Below are positions 10,964 to 21,100 of a DNA stretch of 64,000 nt, piece by piece. Position numbers and translations under genes: made by a program. Positions within the stretch are counted from its first letter, which is position 1; each line of letters starts with the position of its first letter. This stretch comes from Kazachstania africana CBS 2517 (taxonomy: Eukaryota; Ascomycota; Saccharomycetes; Saccharomycetales; Saccharomycetaceae): assembly GCF_000304475.1 (NCBI RefSeq), contig NC_018942.1, positions 558,001 through 622,000 on the forward strand, given 5' to 3'. The notes beneath the pieces were generated by a model. That model saw only the letters and a list, made by a program, of their open reading frames with translations, ran no database searches and was not told where the DNA came from.

Positions 10964-11314
10964 TACACTCTTCAATTACAAATAACAAAACTAGAGGTAT
11001 ACAACTCTCTCTGATTCCCAAAATAGAACTTGTTGCCAGAGTAATATACAACTTGAATTTCTTATTTTTCTCGTGTTAATAAAAAAAACGCTGGCGAAAA
11101 AATATTGAAAACCGTTTACTGTTGAATGGTAAATTTTTCAATATGTAAATTACGACAAGTTACAGAAAGAATTGTGAGAGGGCAGCTTGAAGAAGGATTG
11201 ATGGATGCAGTTCGCCATAGAGGTTCTGTTGAAACGGTTTCCACTGTTTTATAATGATATGCCATTTCTGATACCACCAAAGAATGGAACGCTGAGACAA
11301 ACAGTGGTTTGGAG

Positions 11315-11347
<33 letters not shown>

Positions 11348-11557
11348 ACTATCAGTCAATTATTTTGCCACACATTCATATATATCCATATATTCATTGA
11401 CTCTAATGTTAAATCTCTTGGCCGTAGTCCATATCTTATCATATGAGACGAGGTGGTCGCACTCTCAATTTCCTCGCCTTTGAGTTTTATAAAGGAGCGT
11501 GAAAAGAACAGATCTTGAGAATATACAGTAGTGAGTGATGTAACATAAGCTGCTGGC
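10964..11557. promoter_or_regulatory. EMP24-YIP4 divergent intergenic region
   Basis: About 590 bp containing both promoters and the AC/AT microsatellite at 11315-11347. No ORF here shows conserved features. No specific factor site was recognised. Confidence 0.4.
11315..11347. repeat. (AC)8(AT)8 microsatellite
   Basis: Sixteen bases of AC repeat run directly into about sixteen bases of AT repeat, 210 bp upstream of YIP4. A second AT run lies at 12291-12305 after the gene. Such runs vary in length between strains. Confidence 0.9.
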
Positions 11558-12265
11558 ATGTCGGACCATATAGAGGCAGACACAGCAATTCTGCCCGATA
11601 CAAATTATGTGTCACCAGAATTAAATAGCGGTAGCACTCACTTGTACTCTACTACAATGAAAAGGGGGACTCTTGATGAGTCCATTATGGAGACCCTTAA
11701 GAGAGATATCTTCGACATAAATTCGAGGCTAAAACAAGTGGTATACCCACACATGCCTACAAGACAACTGTTAGCAACTACGGAAGAGGATGCAGATAGA
11801 GGAAATGCTGAATTGGAACAAATATCGTCACATTGTGACCTGTGGGCACCACTCTGTTTTACAATATTGTACTCTCTATTTGTATCACACGCCAAGTCGC
11901 TCTTTTCCAGTATATTTGTTCTCTCCTGGATCACAGTCTGTGTGATGGCACTCCACTTGAGATTAGTCAAGCCCTACGAAAATGTAGCGTTAATATCGTA
12001 CATTTCAATCTGTGGGTACTGTCTATTCCCTCAGGTTATCAACGCCATCCTATCCCAGACCGTCTTTCCCCTCCTATTGAAAATCTCGGGAAATAAAGGC
12101 TGGATCATAAGATCAATAATCATCTGTAAACTAGTCTCATTCGTCTTCTGTATGATCTGGTCATTGACAGCGGTATCTCTAGCAACAAAAAGCAAAGGCT
12201 TCGTTACGATATTCCCACTAGCAATCTGTCTATTGGGAATCGGTTGGCTAGCCACAATGTTGTAA
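11558..12265 (+). CDS. YIP4: Yip1-family Golgi/ER membrane protein Yip4
   Basis: Small multispanning protein that binds Rab GTPases (Ypt6, Ypt31 in S. cerevisiae). 235 residues, equal to the length I recall for S. cerevisiae. The N-terminal half is hydrophilic (about residues 1-90); the conserved entry DLWAPLCFTILYSLFVS starts the membrane half, with about five hydrophobic segments up to the C-terminal ICLLGIGWLATML. Start chosen at the first ATG. Sits between EMP24 and MDS3 as in YGL198W. Confidence 0.92.
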   Translation: MSDHIEADTAILPDTNYVSPELNSGSTHLYSTTMKRGTLDESIMETLKRDIFDINSRLKQVVYPHMPTRQLLATTEEDADRGNAELEQISSHCDLWAPLCFTILYSLFVSHAKSLFSSIFVLSWITVCVMALHLRLVKPYENVALISYISICGYCLFPQVINAILSQTVFPLLLKISGNKGWIIRSIIICKLVSFVFCMIWSLTAVSLATKSKGFVTIFPLAICLLGIGWLATML

Positions 12266-12620
12266 ATAAATAGTAACAGGAATATCTCACATATATATAT
12301 ATATACTCCATACAAAGTAAAAACTTAATCTGACAGTCTCAGATTGCTGTTACTCAAATTGGGCAAAATCTCATTCTTCCTTATTTTTTCTTATACCGGC
12401 GAAACTCAACTCGCCTTCAATAACCGTTTTAAAGGGACTTGGAAACAGACTTATCATTTGCAAATCTGGTACGCTTCAAAAATATTTGTATGAAGTAATC
12501 ACTTTTGGTGGTAATATTAGTTCTATCAAGTACAAATATTTCCAAGGTACCATTACAATTCCATAGAAAATTGTGGGATACGTCTGTTTAAAATCAAGTA
12601 AACAAGACAAAACGGGGGAA
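12266..12620. promoter_or_regulatory. YIP4-MDS3 intergenic region
   Basis: 355 bp; an AT microsatellite at 12291-12305 and otherwise unremarkable sequence. The MDS3 frame stays open back to 12573 but has no ATG before 12621. Confidence 0.4.
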
Positions 12621-15600
12621 ATGCCTTTGCTTCAGCCTACTACTTCATGTTGCTATCATTTGAAATTGCCAAAATTGCCAGTTGAATTAAAAGAGAGTAA
12701 GAATGAGGCTCAGAACTTGAAATTTCAACTGAAATGCAGAACTGGAGCGGCTCAAACTTTGAAAAGATCAAACATATTCGTTCATGGTGGTTTAACCATA
12801 CCTCTAAATTTAACTACTATAGATTCATTACAATTGCAAAAAGCGTTAATGATGTATTTTGCTAAAGAAACTAAAAATGCAGCTAGTTTTGAGAATTTGA
12901 AACAATGGATTAGTTCAGAAACTTTCTATCTAGATCTGGTATCAAGATCATGGCGTCATATACCTACCACAATAAATCAAGATTCTATCAATGAAACAAA
13001 ATCAAATTGTAATTCTACCATTGAATGTTCTTTAAATGAAAGAATTTATCATTCCATGTGCTATTCGAATTCATCGTTATATATATTCGGAGGTCTAGTC
13101 GTTTCCCCAACGAGCGCTTACGAATTGGTCCCAACAAATGAATTATGGAGACTTGATCTAACAACGAAAGAATGGTCATTGTTAAGTAAAAATCCAAAAA
13201 TAAAAGGAAGGTTTAATCATAGAGTTCATGTTAAAAATGAGAATGTAAACATACGAGATACAAAACTCGTAATAGTGGGTGGATTGGATGATTCGAATCG
13301 GCCGATCTACAAAGTAGATGTGTATAATTTAACTCAAAATTGTTGGCAAGATGATGCTGTACCAACTGATCCTCTCGATATCGTAGCAAATATAGATAAT
13401 GAACCTGTATCACTTACAATAGGATCAAATTTTTCCATTATGGTGGAAAATAACGAGGCAAAGATACCAGCTCTGGCCTTCTATATACCAAACAATCAGG
13501 TACTCAGTAATGGTAGTGATATCAGTGAACCAGAAAATAAACGAAAAAGTCAAAAAGTTGACTGTCATAAACATGAATTTGATTCTCCAGTAGTAGCACT
13601 GCCGTTGTTATCTAATTCAAAAGGTATGAAAATGGCCTTTAGTACATTGCAAGATCCTGATATTTTAAAAGAACCTTTCAATTTGCAGTTTCCAAGTGGC
13701 GAAATATTTGGTTATAATATCATATTATCTGGATTTTACCCAGATTGTAAAGCTTCAAATTTTTATTGTTTTGTTTACGACATCCCTTCTGGCAAATGGT
13801 CTCGAATATCAGTGGCTTGTCCTGATAATATAAAACAACATAGATTTTGGAAGCTTTATGTTTGGAAATCTCATCACCAAGCTCTTTTATTAGGAACTAG
13901 GGATGATGATGGTTGTTTACCTAGTGTACAAAAATTCGATCATTTACTTGCATTTGGCTTACCTTTGATAAATGTCTTCAATAAATTGAGAAATCCTACT
14001 GATAATTTATTCAAAATCTTGAGAACGAGAAGTACAACAGACTCATCCCAATCGGATACAATTGAGTCATTGCAACATCAACAAAGGCTGATTTTTAGCG
14101 ACAAGGATATTAATGAAGGTAATGCCAAATCACCTTCCTTCAGAAATGCCAGTTACGTATCAACAAACAGTTCACAGTTCGAAAATTATATCCGTTATAT
14201 TGCTCCACCTCTTGGGCTTTCGTCAATACGATCGATTTTCCCTGATTATGCAATGGTTTTAGGTAAAGATGCCTTGGAAATATTTGGAAGTCCCTTATCG
14301 GACTTCCAACTGATTACAAGTGAAGGCGATTCAGTAGGTATTCCAAGCCATTTGTTGCGTAAAAGATGGGGTAGGTATTTTGACTATTTATTATCAAAAG
14401 GTTATTCAGAAGTATGCTCTGACTATGAAAGCTTAGGAGCACAATCAACTTTGATTAAACTTCATTCACACCGTAAAAGGGGTTCTAAGTCCTCTTCAAT
14501 GAACTCAAGACCTTCTTCAAGCGCATCTCTTTATAATCAGTTTTCGAAATACGCTCCCTTTTCAAAAAATGGTGGTGACAATAATTACACACTGAATACT
14601 AAACCATCTTCTACTTCAAGTGTCTTGCATCCATATACTGATAGCACCCTTTCTAGGGCAAACTCAACAGCGGAGCTTAGAGACACTGACGTCAATAACA
14701 GGGACGAGGATAAATTTGAAGATTTCGAACCATTCCATACAACAAGTTCTTCTACTGGTATGATTTTCCGGGTTCCTTTCCAAGATACATATGATTATTC
14801 TAAAGATCCTATGATGCCTCTTATTAATGAAAAAGATGTTAATGAAGGTAGAAGATCTTCATTGATGGGTGTGATAAGGGAGAAAGAAAGTGAGGATACA
14901 TTATCCCAAGAGGAAACTAATATCCAGAAGCGTCGCTCTTCTCATCCTACAGTTATTCAGAAACCACAAGCATCTTTTTCTAGTCTCGGTAATGATGATA
15001 ACAATATAAATCCATCTCCATCAAGATATAATATGAGTTCCAGAAGCTCAATGTCGCATGTTAGTCCGTCTTCTGAAAGGTTACCCATAAGCAGTCGGAA
15101 TAATAGTACTGCAAGTTTTTCTGCGCTAACTACGTTGAATGTGACACTTCCGCCTCAGACTGATATTCCAAATGAACCTTTACCACAAGCGTCCCATACA
15201 ACGTATTTAAAGAAGAGGAACAGCTCCCTCAATGACTATCTATACTCGAATAAAAATAGTCCATTATCTTCAAGAAGAGGCTCCTATACCAGTGCCGCCA
15301 GTGTGCCTGACATTAAATCAACTTCACAGCCCCAACAATCGTCTCTTGACAAACAGATGATGGAAAATTATGGACAAAACGGCAAAAATGGGGAGAATCA
15401 GCAAGACCAAGGGAGTCCCAAAAGCGGTAAACGTTATTCGAGAGATGAACCCTTCACGGAATCGTCCAACTCTACATGGACTGAAAGATCTAGATCTATC
15501 GATTCGAATGCTGATAGTGTAGCAAGTACCTCTTCCATTAATCCGATGGAGATGGAGCCATTGTTAACACCAAGATCCCTTTATTTACCTTGGCCTACTA

Positions 15601-16976
15601 GCACTGTTAGAGCATTCGCTGAGTTTTTCTTTACCGGCCAAGTTAATCCAAAATGGCTACTTGCACCGATTGTACTAGACTTGTTGGTGATTGGTAAAAT
15701 ATATGAGATTCCTTTATTGTATAGCATCATTGTAGAGGTATTGTATTCAATTATTGCGAGAAAAGAAGAGAGTCTTTCGGTAATTTGTAACTCTATGTTT
15801 GCATCTTTTATCCGAAGTGTTGAAGGTTTTTTCTGCCATGACCAAGAAAGAATTCAGTCATATTTGGCTTCTAGTGCTTGCTACTCCGAGTTAATGAGAC
15901 TTAAAAATTCACTGGAACAAATTGATAATGGATTTCTAGATTTTGATTTGTTACGAAAAACGTCTAGTAGTTATTCTCGTTCTTTAAGCAGTCAACTTAG
16001 TGCCTCTGAAGTTATGGACAAATATTGGTTGAAGAGATTTAGTTCGGGTAGATTTAGCTCGGGCGGCAGTGACTACTTTCCAACTATGTTTACGCAAGAG
16101 CCGAGAGGTTCGAATTCTTCCATGGGGCCAATTATCTTCCCTCAAAGTTTTATGGAGACCAAAAAATCACCGATGGCAAGAAAAAAATCAAGTCTTAGCT
16201 ATGAGATTGATCCTAAGACGCTAGGAGCTACTGAGGGGCAGTCTATACCTAAAAATAGTATGGGACAGCCCATTGATGAAGAAGATAGTAGGCTCTTGCA
16301 TGATATGAATGATTTCGTACCAGATTCTGATGACAGTTCCAGTGATACAACTGATACAGATGGTGAGGGTGAAGATAGTAACTTACAAAATGTGAAAGAG
16401 TCGCTATTTCTCAGCGGACGATCAACCTCAAAAAGCAAAATACCTGAGGGCATAGCCAGTGGAAATCCAGCAGATATGAATTTTTCCACTCAGGCTATCT
16501 TGAAGGATAAAATTTCGAAACCGTCTTCCTTAAGTGAATTTGGTTCAGGACTTGGAACTTTGTCAATAAATAAGATGAAAAAAAAGATAAAAGAAGGATT
16601 GGAACATTATGAGGAATCAATAGACCCTCTGTTCAAGATGACTCATGACCCTCAAGATACCAGTTACAATGGTAACATTTTATCGAAGCCTGACGTAAAT
16701 AATTTTATGTTACCAACAAAATCCCTGAAAGATGACAGTGACTATTCCATGTTAACAATAGAGAGTATGGCCTCCTCAAATTCTTTGCCTCCTGTTGATT
16801 ACGTGATCAAGTGCACCTATAGAACTGCAGTGCTAGTAAATGATATTCAATTAATGATTAGATGTTTAGATTGTATTGAAATATCCAAGGGATTCAAAGC
16901 TATCAAAGCTCAAATGGAAAATGAGTTTCTTAAATCAGGAATTACACGCAAAAAGCGAGAATCCAAACCCTTGTAA
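12621..16976 (+). CDS. MDS3: TOR-pathway and sporulation regulator Mds3
   Basis: Large cytosolic protein that in S. cerevisiae acts with its paralogue Pmd1 as a negative regulator of early meiotic genes, probably through TOR signalling. 1451 residues; first ATG 12621 gives MPLLQPTTSCCYHLKLPKLP, aligning with known Mds3. The N-terminal 450 residues hold kelch-like repeats (RSNIFVHGGLTIPLNL, SLYIFGGL, KLVIVGGLDD). The middle is Ser/Asn-rich and low-complexity. A folded segment near residues 990-1110 (LYLPWPTSTVRAFAEFFFTG) and the C-terminal block (YVIKCTYRTAVLVNDIQLMI) are conserved. MDS3 and PMD1 are whole-genome-duplication partners; position next to YIP4 and GCN1 fits MDS3. Confidence 0.94.
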   Translation: MPLLQPTTSCCYHLKLPKLPVELKESKNEAQNLKFQLKCRTGAAQTLKRSNIFVHGGLTIPLNLTTIDSLQLQKALMMYFAKETKNAASFENLKQWISSETFYLDLVSRSWRHIPTTINQDSINETKSNCNSTIECSLNERIYHSMCYSNSSLYIFGGLVVSPTSAYELVPTNELWRLDLTTKEWSLLSKNPKIKGRFNHRVHVKNENVNIRDTKLVIVGGLDDSNRPIYKVDVYNLTQNCWQDDAVPTDPLDIVANIDNEPVSLTIGSNFSIMVENNEAKIPALAFYIPNNQVLSNGSDISEPENKRKSQKVDCHKHEFDSPVVALPLLSNSKGMKMAFSTLQDPDILKEPFNLQFPSGEIFGYNIILSGFYPDCKASNFYCFVYDIPSGKWSRISVACPDNIKQHRFWKLYVWKSHHQALLLGTRDDDGCLPSVQKFDHLLAFGLPLINVFNKLRNPTDNLFKILRTRSTTDSSQSDTIESLQHQQRLIFSDKDINEGNAKSPSFRNASYVSTNSSQFENYIRYIAPPLGLSSIRSIFPDYAMVLGKDALEIFGSPLSDFQLITSEGDSVGIPSHLLRKRWGRYFDYLLSKGYSEVCSDYESLGAQSTLIKLHSHRKRGSKSSSMNSRPSSSASLYNQFSKYAPFSKNGGDNNYTLNTKPSSTSSVLHPYTDSTLSRANSTAELRDTDVNNRDEDKFEDFEPFHTTSSSTGMIFRVPFQDTYDYSKDPMMPLINEKDVNEGRRSSLMGVIREKESEDTLSQEETNIQKRRSSHPTVIQKPQASFSSLGNDDNNINPSPSRYNMSSRSSMSHVSPSSERLPISSRNNSTASFSALTTLNVTLPPQTDIPNEPLPQASHTTYLKKRNSSLNDYLYSNKNSPLSSRRGSYTSAASVPDIKSTSQPQQSSLDKQMMENYGQNGKNGENQQDQGSPKSGKRYSRDEPFTESSNSTWTERSRSIDSNADSVASTSSINPMEMEPLLTPRSLYLPWPTSTVRAFAEFFFTGQVNPKWLLAPIVLDLLVIGKIYEIPLLYSIIVEVLYSIIARKEESLSVICNSMFASFIRSVEGFFCHDQERIQSYLASSACYSELMRLKNSLEQIDNGFLDFDLLRKTSSSYSRSLSSQLSASEVMDKYWLKRFSSGRFSSGGSDYFPTMFTQEPRGSNSSMGPIIFPQSFMETKKSPMARKKSSLSYEIDPKTLGATEGQSIPKNSMGQPIDEEDSRLLHDMNDFVPDSDDSSSDTTDTDGEGEDSNLQNVKESLFLSGRSTSKSKIPEGIASGNPADMNFSTQAILKDKISKPSSLSEFGSGLGTLSINKMKKKIKEGLEHYEESIDPLFKMTHDPQDTSYNGNILSKPDVNNFMLPTKSLKDDSDYSMLTIESMASSNSLPPVDYVIKCTYRTAVLVNDIQLMIRCLDCIEISKGFKAIKAQMENEFLKSGITRKKRESKPL

Positions 16977-17773
16977 CCTCTACAGGATGTACAAGGTTCT
17001 GTTAATGACCTTTTCAACGTGAAAATTTGATATGCTTTTTTTATCTGAAATGCTATAGCTCTTTGTAGGGTTATGCTAAGCAAATATGGTCGCGTAATTC
17101 TCGCAGAAAGAATATTTATGTACGGACTATATATTAATGACTATTGTAAACTTTGGCTTCAGTGTTTTTTTAATGGCAGCTAAACTTTTTTTTCTGTTGT
17201 AAAATCTGCTATCAATATGGCTCTGAATGTTACACAACAAAATTACTTTTGTAATACTGAACGAGCCTACTTAGGTTTTAAGTGGGGCAGATTTAGCCAA
17301 AAAGACTACACAACACTCTTTTTTGCATTTATTGAATAGTTCACAGACAAAAACAGGCAGAAATTGTTACAGATAAAATTGTTTCTTCAATGAAGTAATT
17401 GTCTATGAACTAGCATTAAAGTACTTGTGAATAAATATTAGGCTCCTTTGCATGTCAATATAAAAAACACGCGGTGAAAAGCGCAAAGTAAACCAAATGC
17501 GGCGCTATCAATCTTATTTTAGGGAAACTGCAAACAGCTGAATTCATAATGTCTACAAAGTTAGTATATCTGGCATAAAATTCAGGAGCTTATCTTAATT
17601 ATCTAAAGAATATACTAGGACGATTGCGATTTCATATTATTATGATAAAAAAAATAGAAATGAGGAACTTTTTTGCATGAAAACTATAACAACATTTTTT
17701 AACAAGGCTACTTATAGGCTATTGGCTTTATATAGATAATGTGCGTTTCCTTTATGACCCAATCGTAGCTAGA
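16977..17773. other. MDS3 downstream region
   Basis: About 800 bp. In S. cerevisiae DSD1 (D-serine dehydratase) lies between MDS3 and GCN1; no trace of its reading frame is visible here. A TAGGGTTA lies near 17067. Otherwise nothing I can support. Confidence 0.45.
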
Positions 17774-17944
17774 ATGTTTGATTTAGAGGAGTTCATGCAG
17801 CGAATTGATTCAAGTGCATGGCTCTTCCTATTTCTTCTGTTGATTTCACTATTCATACTATTTATAATACTAAGCCTCAGGCTTTCGTTGGCAATGAATG
17901 AATCTAGTGATCGATATACAAAAAGGTCCGCTTTAACCGAGTGA
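17774..17944 (+). CDS. Small single-span membrane protein, hypothetical
   Basis: 56 codons from ATG 17774; the frame is open back to 17741 but only through a GTG. Layout: acidic N-terminus (MFDLEEFMQRIDSSAW), one long hydrophobic stretch of about 24 residues (LFLFLLLISLFILFIILSL), then a polar tail with Arg and Lys. This is the shape of small yeast ER or mitochondrial membrane proteins. TATATA occurs about 45 bp upstream. I recognise no family and no S. cerevisiae counterpart at this place. A short out-of-frame ATG at 17739 precedes it. Confidence 0.45.
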   Translation: MFDLEEFMQRIDSSAWLFLFLLLISLFILFIILSLRLSLAMNESSDRYTKRSALTE

Positions 17945-18117
17945 CATCCAACATTTGCTGTTTGTTGAAATAAATGGCTATTATCTTAGAATCATTTTTT
18001 ACGATGAAAAATTTTATTGAAATCTGGAAGACTTCGAAGACATCCAAATAAAATAACAGTGATATAAAGAAATAATTAAAAGCGCAAATACCCTTTTTAT
18101 TGTCATAATAATCTATT

Positions 18118-21100
18118 ATGGCTTCAAATATATCATGGGAGGAGCTTTCTCCTCAAATGAGAGTTCGTTGTAATGACTCTCTAGTATCTAGAAGGGTTCC
18201 ATTTTTGAAAGATTTGCAGCAATTAATTATATCTCACTCATTAGAGCCTCAACAACTCGATGAAATTTCATCTATATTATTGGAAACACATATGATTTAT
18301 TTTGATTCCAAATCTAAAGGAATAGTTGCTTCCATTTTTGAAAATTTGCTTACAGTTAAGCCAGAATTATTAACGCAATACACGAGTTATATCATGAACC
18401 TAGTATCAAAAAATCCAGGCTCTAAAGCTATTGTTGGTTACATGAATTTATTAGAATGGGTTAATAACTTCCTAGAAATTTCTTCCCGTGAAAGGGCCCA
18501 ATTTGAATCCAACGTATGTCATCTTCTACAAGCTCACTCTTACATCACTGCAAGTATAGAATTGGCGCTTAATAATCAGGAAAGTTCGAAACCATCAATT
18601 AAAGAAAGAAACCAACATAGAAATAGAATGCGTTGTAGCGCTCTGCAATTGACAACGAAATCACTTGTAAAATGCTTCAAAAATAAAGAAAATTCTGTTT
18701 TGTACGTTAATCTTTTATCTAAAATCATCTCACAGGAATATACTAATTTGAAATTACCTTCTTCTGGTGTCATTCTTCTGATGAGTGCTATAAGCCAGGC
18801 GACTTCGCAGCTTCTACCTTCTCAACCAGCATTATACAATGACTTGAAGACCAACTACATTGATACATACTGTGAATATATTGGTAAAGAAGTAATCTTG
18901 GGAAAAACTGTCCCAACTGCATTTTGCTTGGAAGTATTTCTGGCACCATTCTTGAAGGAATATGTGGATGACGAGCTTTTCAGAAAACACTTTTTACCTT
19001 CCATAGAAAAAGCAAATTTGAGGTCTTCTGAAATTGGGTTCACCATCTGCTCTGAATTTTTCTCAGCTATAGATAATACAAAGGTTGATTTGTTAGAAAT
19101 TTTTACGTCATCAAAAATCATGACGCAGTGTTTCTCCACATTTAAAAGTTCAAAAGATACCACCAGGAACATAGGTTTAACAGCAATTTTAGCTTTACTA
19201 TCTTCCGCATCGAAAAAGTCCACCGATTCAAATTCTTTGAACTTGTTAGTTGACGAAATTTTTAAAAATGTTAAAGTCAACCTAAATGCAGAATATAAAA
19301 CTCTTTCCGCAAAGATTTTGAGAAAGATACCCTCTTCTTCTAAAGAAACATCCTTGAAGATAGTTAAAGGCTTAAGTCCTTATATTTCAAAAGAGTCGAA
19401 TGAGGTCGCGATAAGTTATATGTTGGATGCATTTTTCAAACACTACTTTAGTCTTGAAAGTCACGATGAAAATGTAGACAAAATAATTGCAAATGGATTC
19501 AAAGATAAGAAAGCTATCATCAAAAGGACCTGGTTCTCTTCATTCCTACATAACTACTCTTTCCAAAAACAAGAATGTTCTTCATTATTTCAGGAAGAAT
19601 GTTTAGAATTTATTAAGGAAGCATTGTCAGGCTCTCAGAGAAATGACCATTATGTCCTATTGGCATGTTTAAGTTACATTGATTACGTCTGGTCTTTTGG
19701 CTCTGCTGAATCCTATACGAATATATTGGACCTTGTAAAGTCACTTCCACATGACTCCACTTTCGGTGATGCCTTTGTTCTCACCTCTCTCTCAACTTCT
19801 TTGGAAATGAGTGATCGTCTTCGCGCGGTAGATCTGTTAAAGGAGTGCTTCATAAAGGAGCCCGGATTTATAGGTAACGCTGTAATTGGATCACTTGAGA
19901 AAGTTATCAACTCAAATGACAACATTGCACTTGAAAACATCGCTATTAAATTCAGTACGCAAGTCTTAAATGCCATTTCTCAGTCAATTGATGACGTGTC
20001 AATTTTGAGGAAAGTACTTGTAGAGGAAATTTTGATTTCTCAAAGCAAGCAGTTCAACCTAAAAAATGGTTGGGCTGGATTAGTACTATGTGCAGGTCAG
20101 GACCCCTCGAATATCGTTGAAGAATATGCTGACAAAATTATTTATAAAATGGTCACTGTGGCTCAAAATGCAGCACAGGAAAATTCTGCCCTGTATGTGT
20201 GTGCCTTAAAAGCATTAGCTTACGTTGCTTTCATCAATCCATCTGTTGTATCACCTATATTAAGTGAATCTATAAAAATAAATCTAAATTCAGATGAATT
20301 GAATAAGTTAACTAGCCAAGATTTCGATATATGGAAAGGTGATGAAGGTGTATTGGTTGTTGACATTTTAGAGAAGAAATCTGTCAATAAACTCAGTGAT
20401 AAGAATACAAAAGATTACGAAACCCTAAAATGGGAACAAAGTATAAGAAAGGAGCAGGCCAAAAAGAATGTTAAGAGATATACCAAGGATGAGCAAGAAA
20501 TTATCAATAATCAGTTAGCTGTTGAATCTAAAGTTAGAAATACCATCAATAAGCTCTACAATCGTCTACTTCAGACAATTGAAACAATAAATTATCTCGT
20601 AGATGATGCACTTTTGGTGGATAACGGCTCTAGTTTTTGGTTTCCTATTGCGGTTTCAAAACTATTGGCTCTTGCCAAAGAGAAAAATGCTCCATTATTA
20701 CTAAAACATAGGGTTAGTGATGCATTCTTAAAACTTTCTAAAGTTAGCTCTGATAGACTTGGCGCATATAGATTTTTCATTGGGTTGGCTACTCTACGTG
20801 TTCACCAAATTTCGGCAATTCCAGAAAATTTTATTGAAGAGCCTTTATCTGATTTATTATCGAGAGTTTTATTCAGAATTAAATTCGTGTCTCAACAGAC
20901 CTCCCTAAATTCATTAACTTTAACTTATCTGCTGCCATTGCTTATTAGTGTATTAGAAGAAGGTAAGAAAGTTGCAATCAAAAATTCCGAGAAGCACGTA
21001 GCAAGAACGGAGTTTGTTGAGGAAGATAAGGAGGAAGAACATCTCTTATTAGCAATGGAAATACTTGCTGCGCATGCTGAAGTATTTGAGGATCCATCGA

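Noticed and set aside
12573..12620. Upstream extension of MDS3
   Set aside because: The 16 extra codons start with GTG, not ATG; the conserved MPLLQP start is at 12621. The same reasoning trimmed FUS3, EMP24, HOS2, IME4, COX13, COM2-like, TOS3, SAE2 and ATP20 starts.
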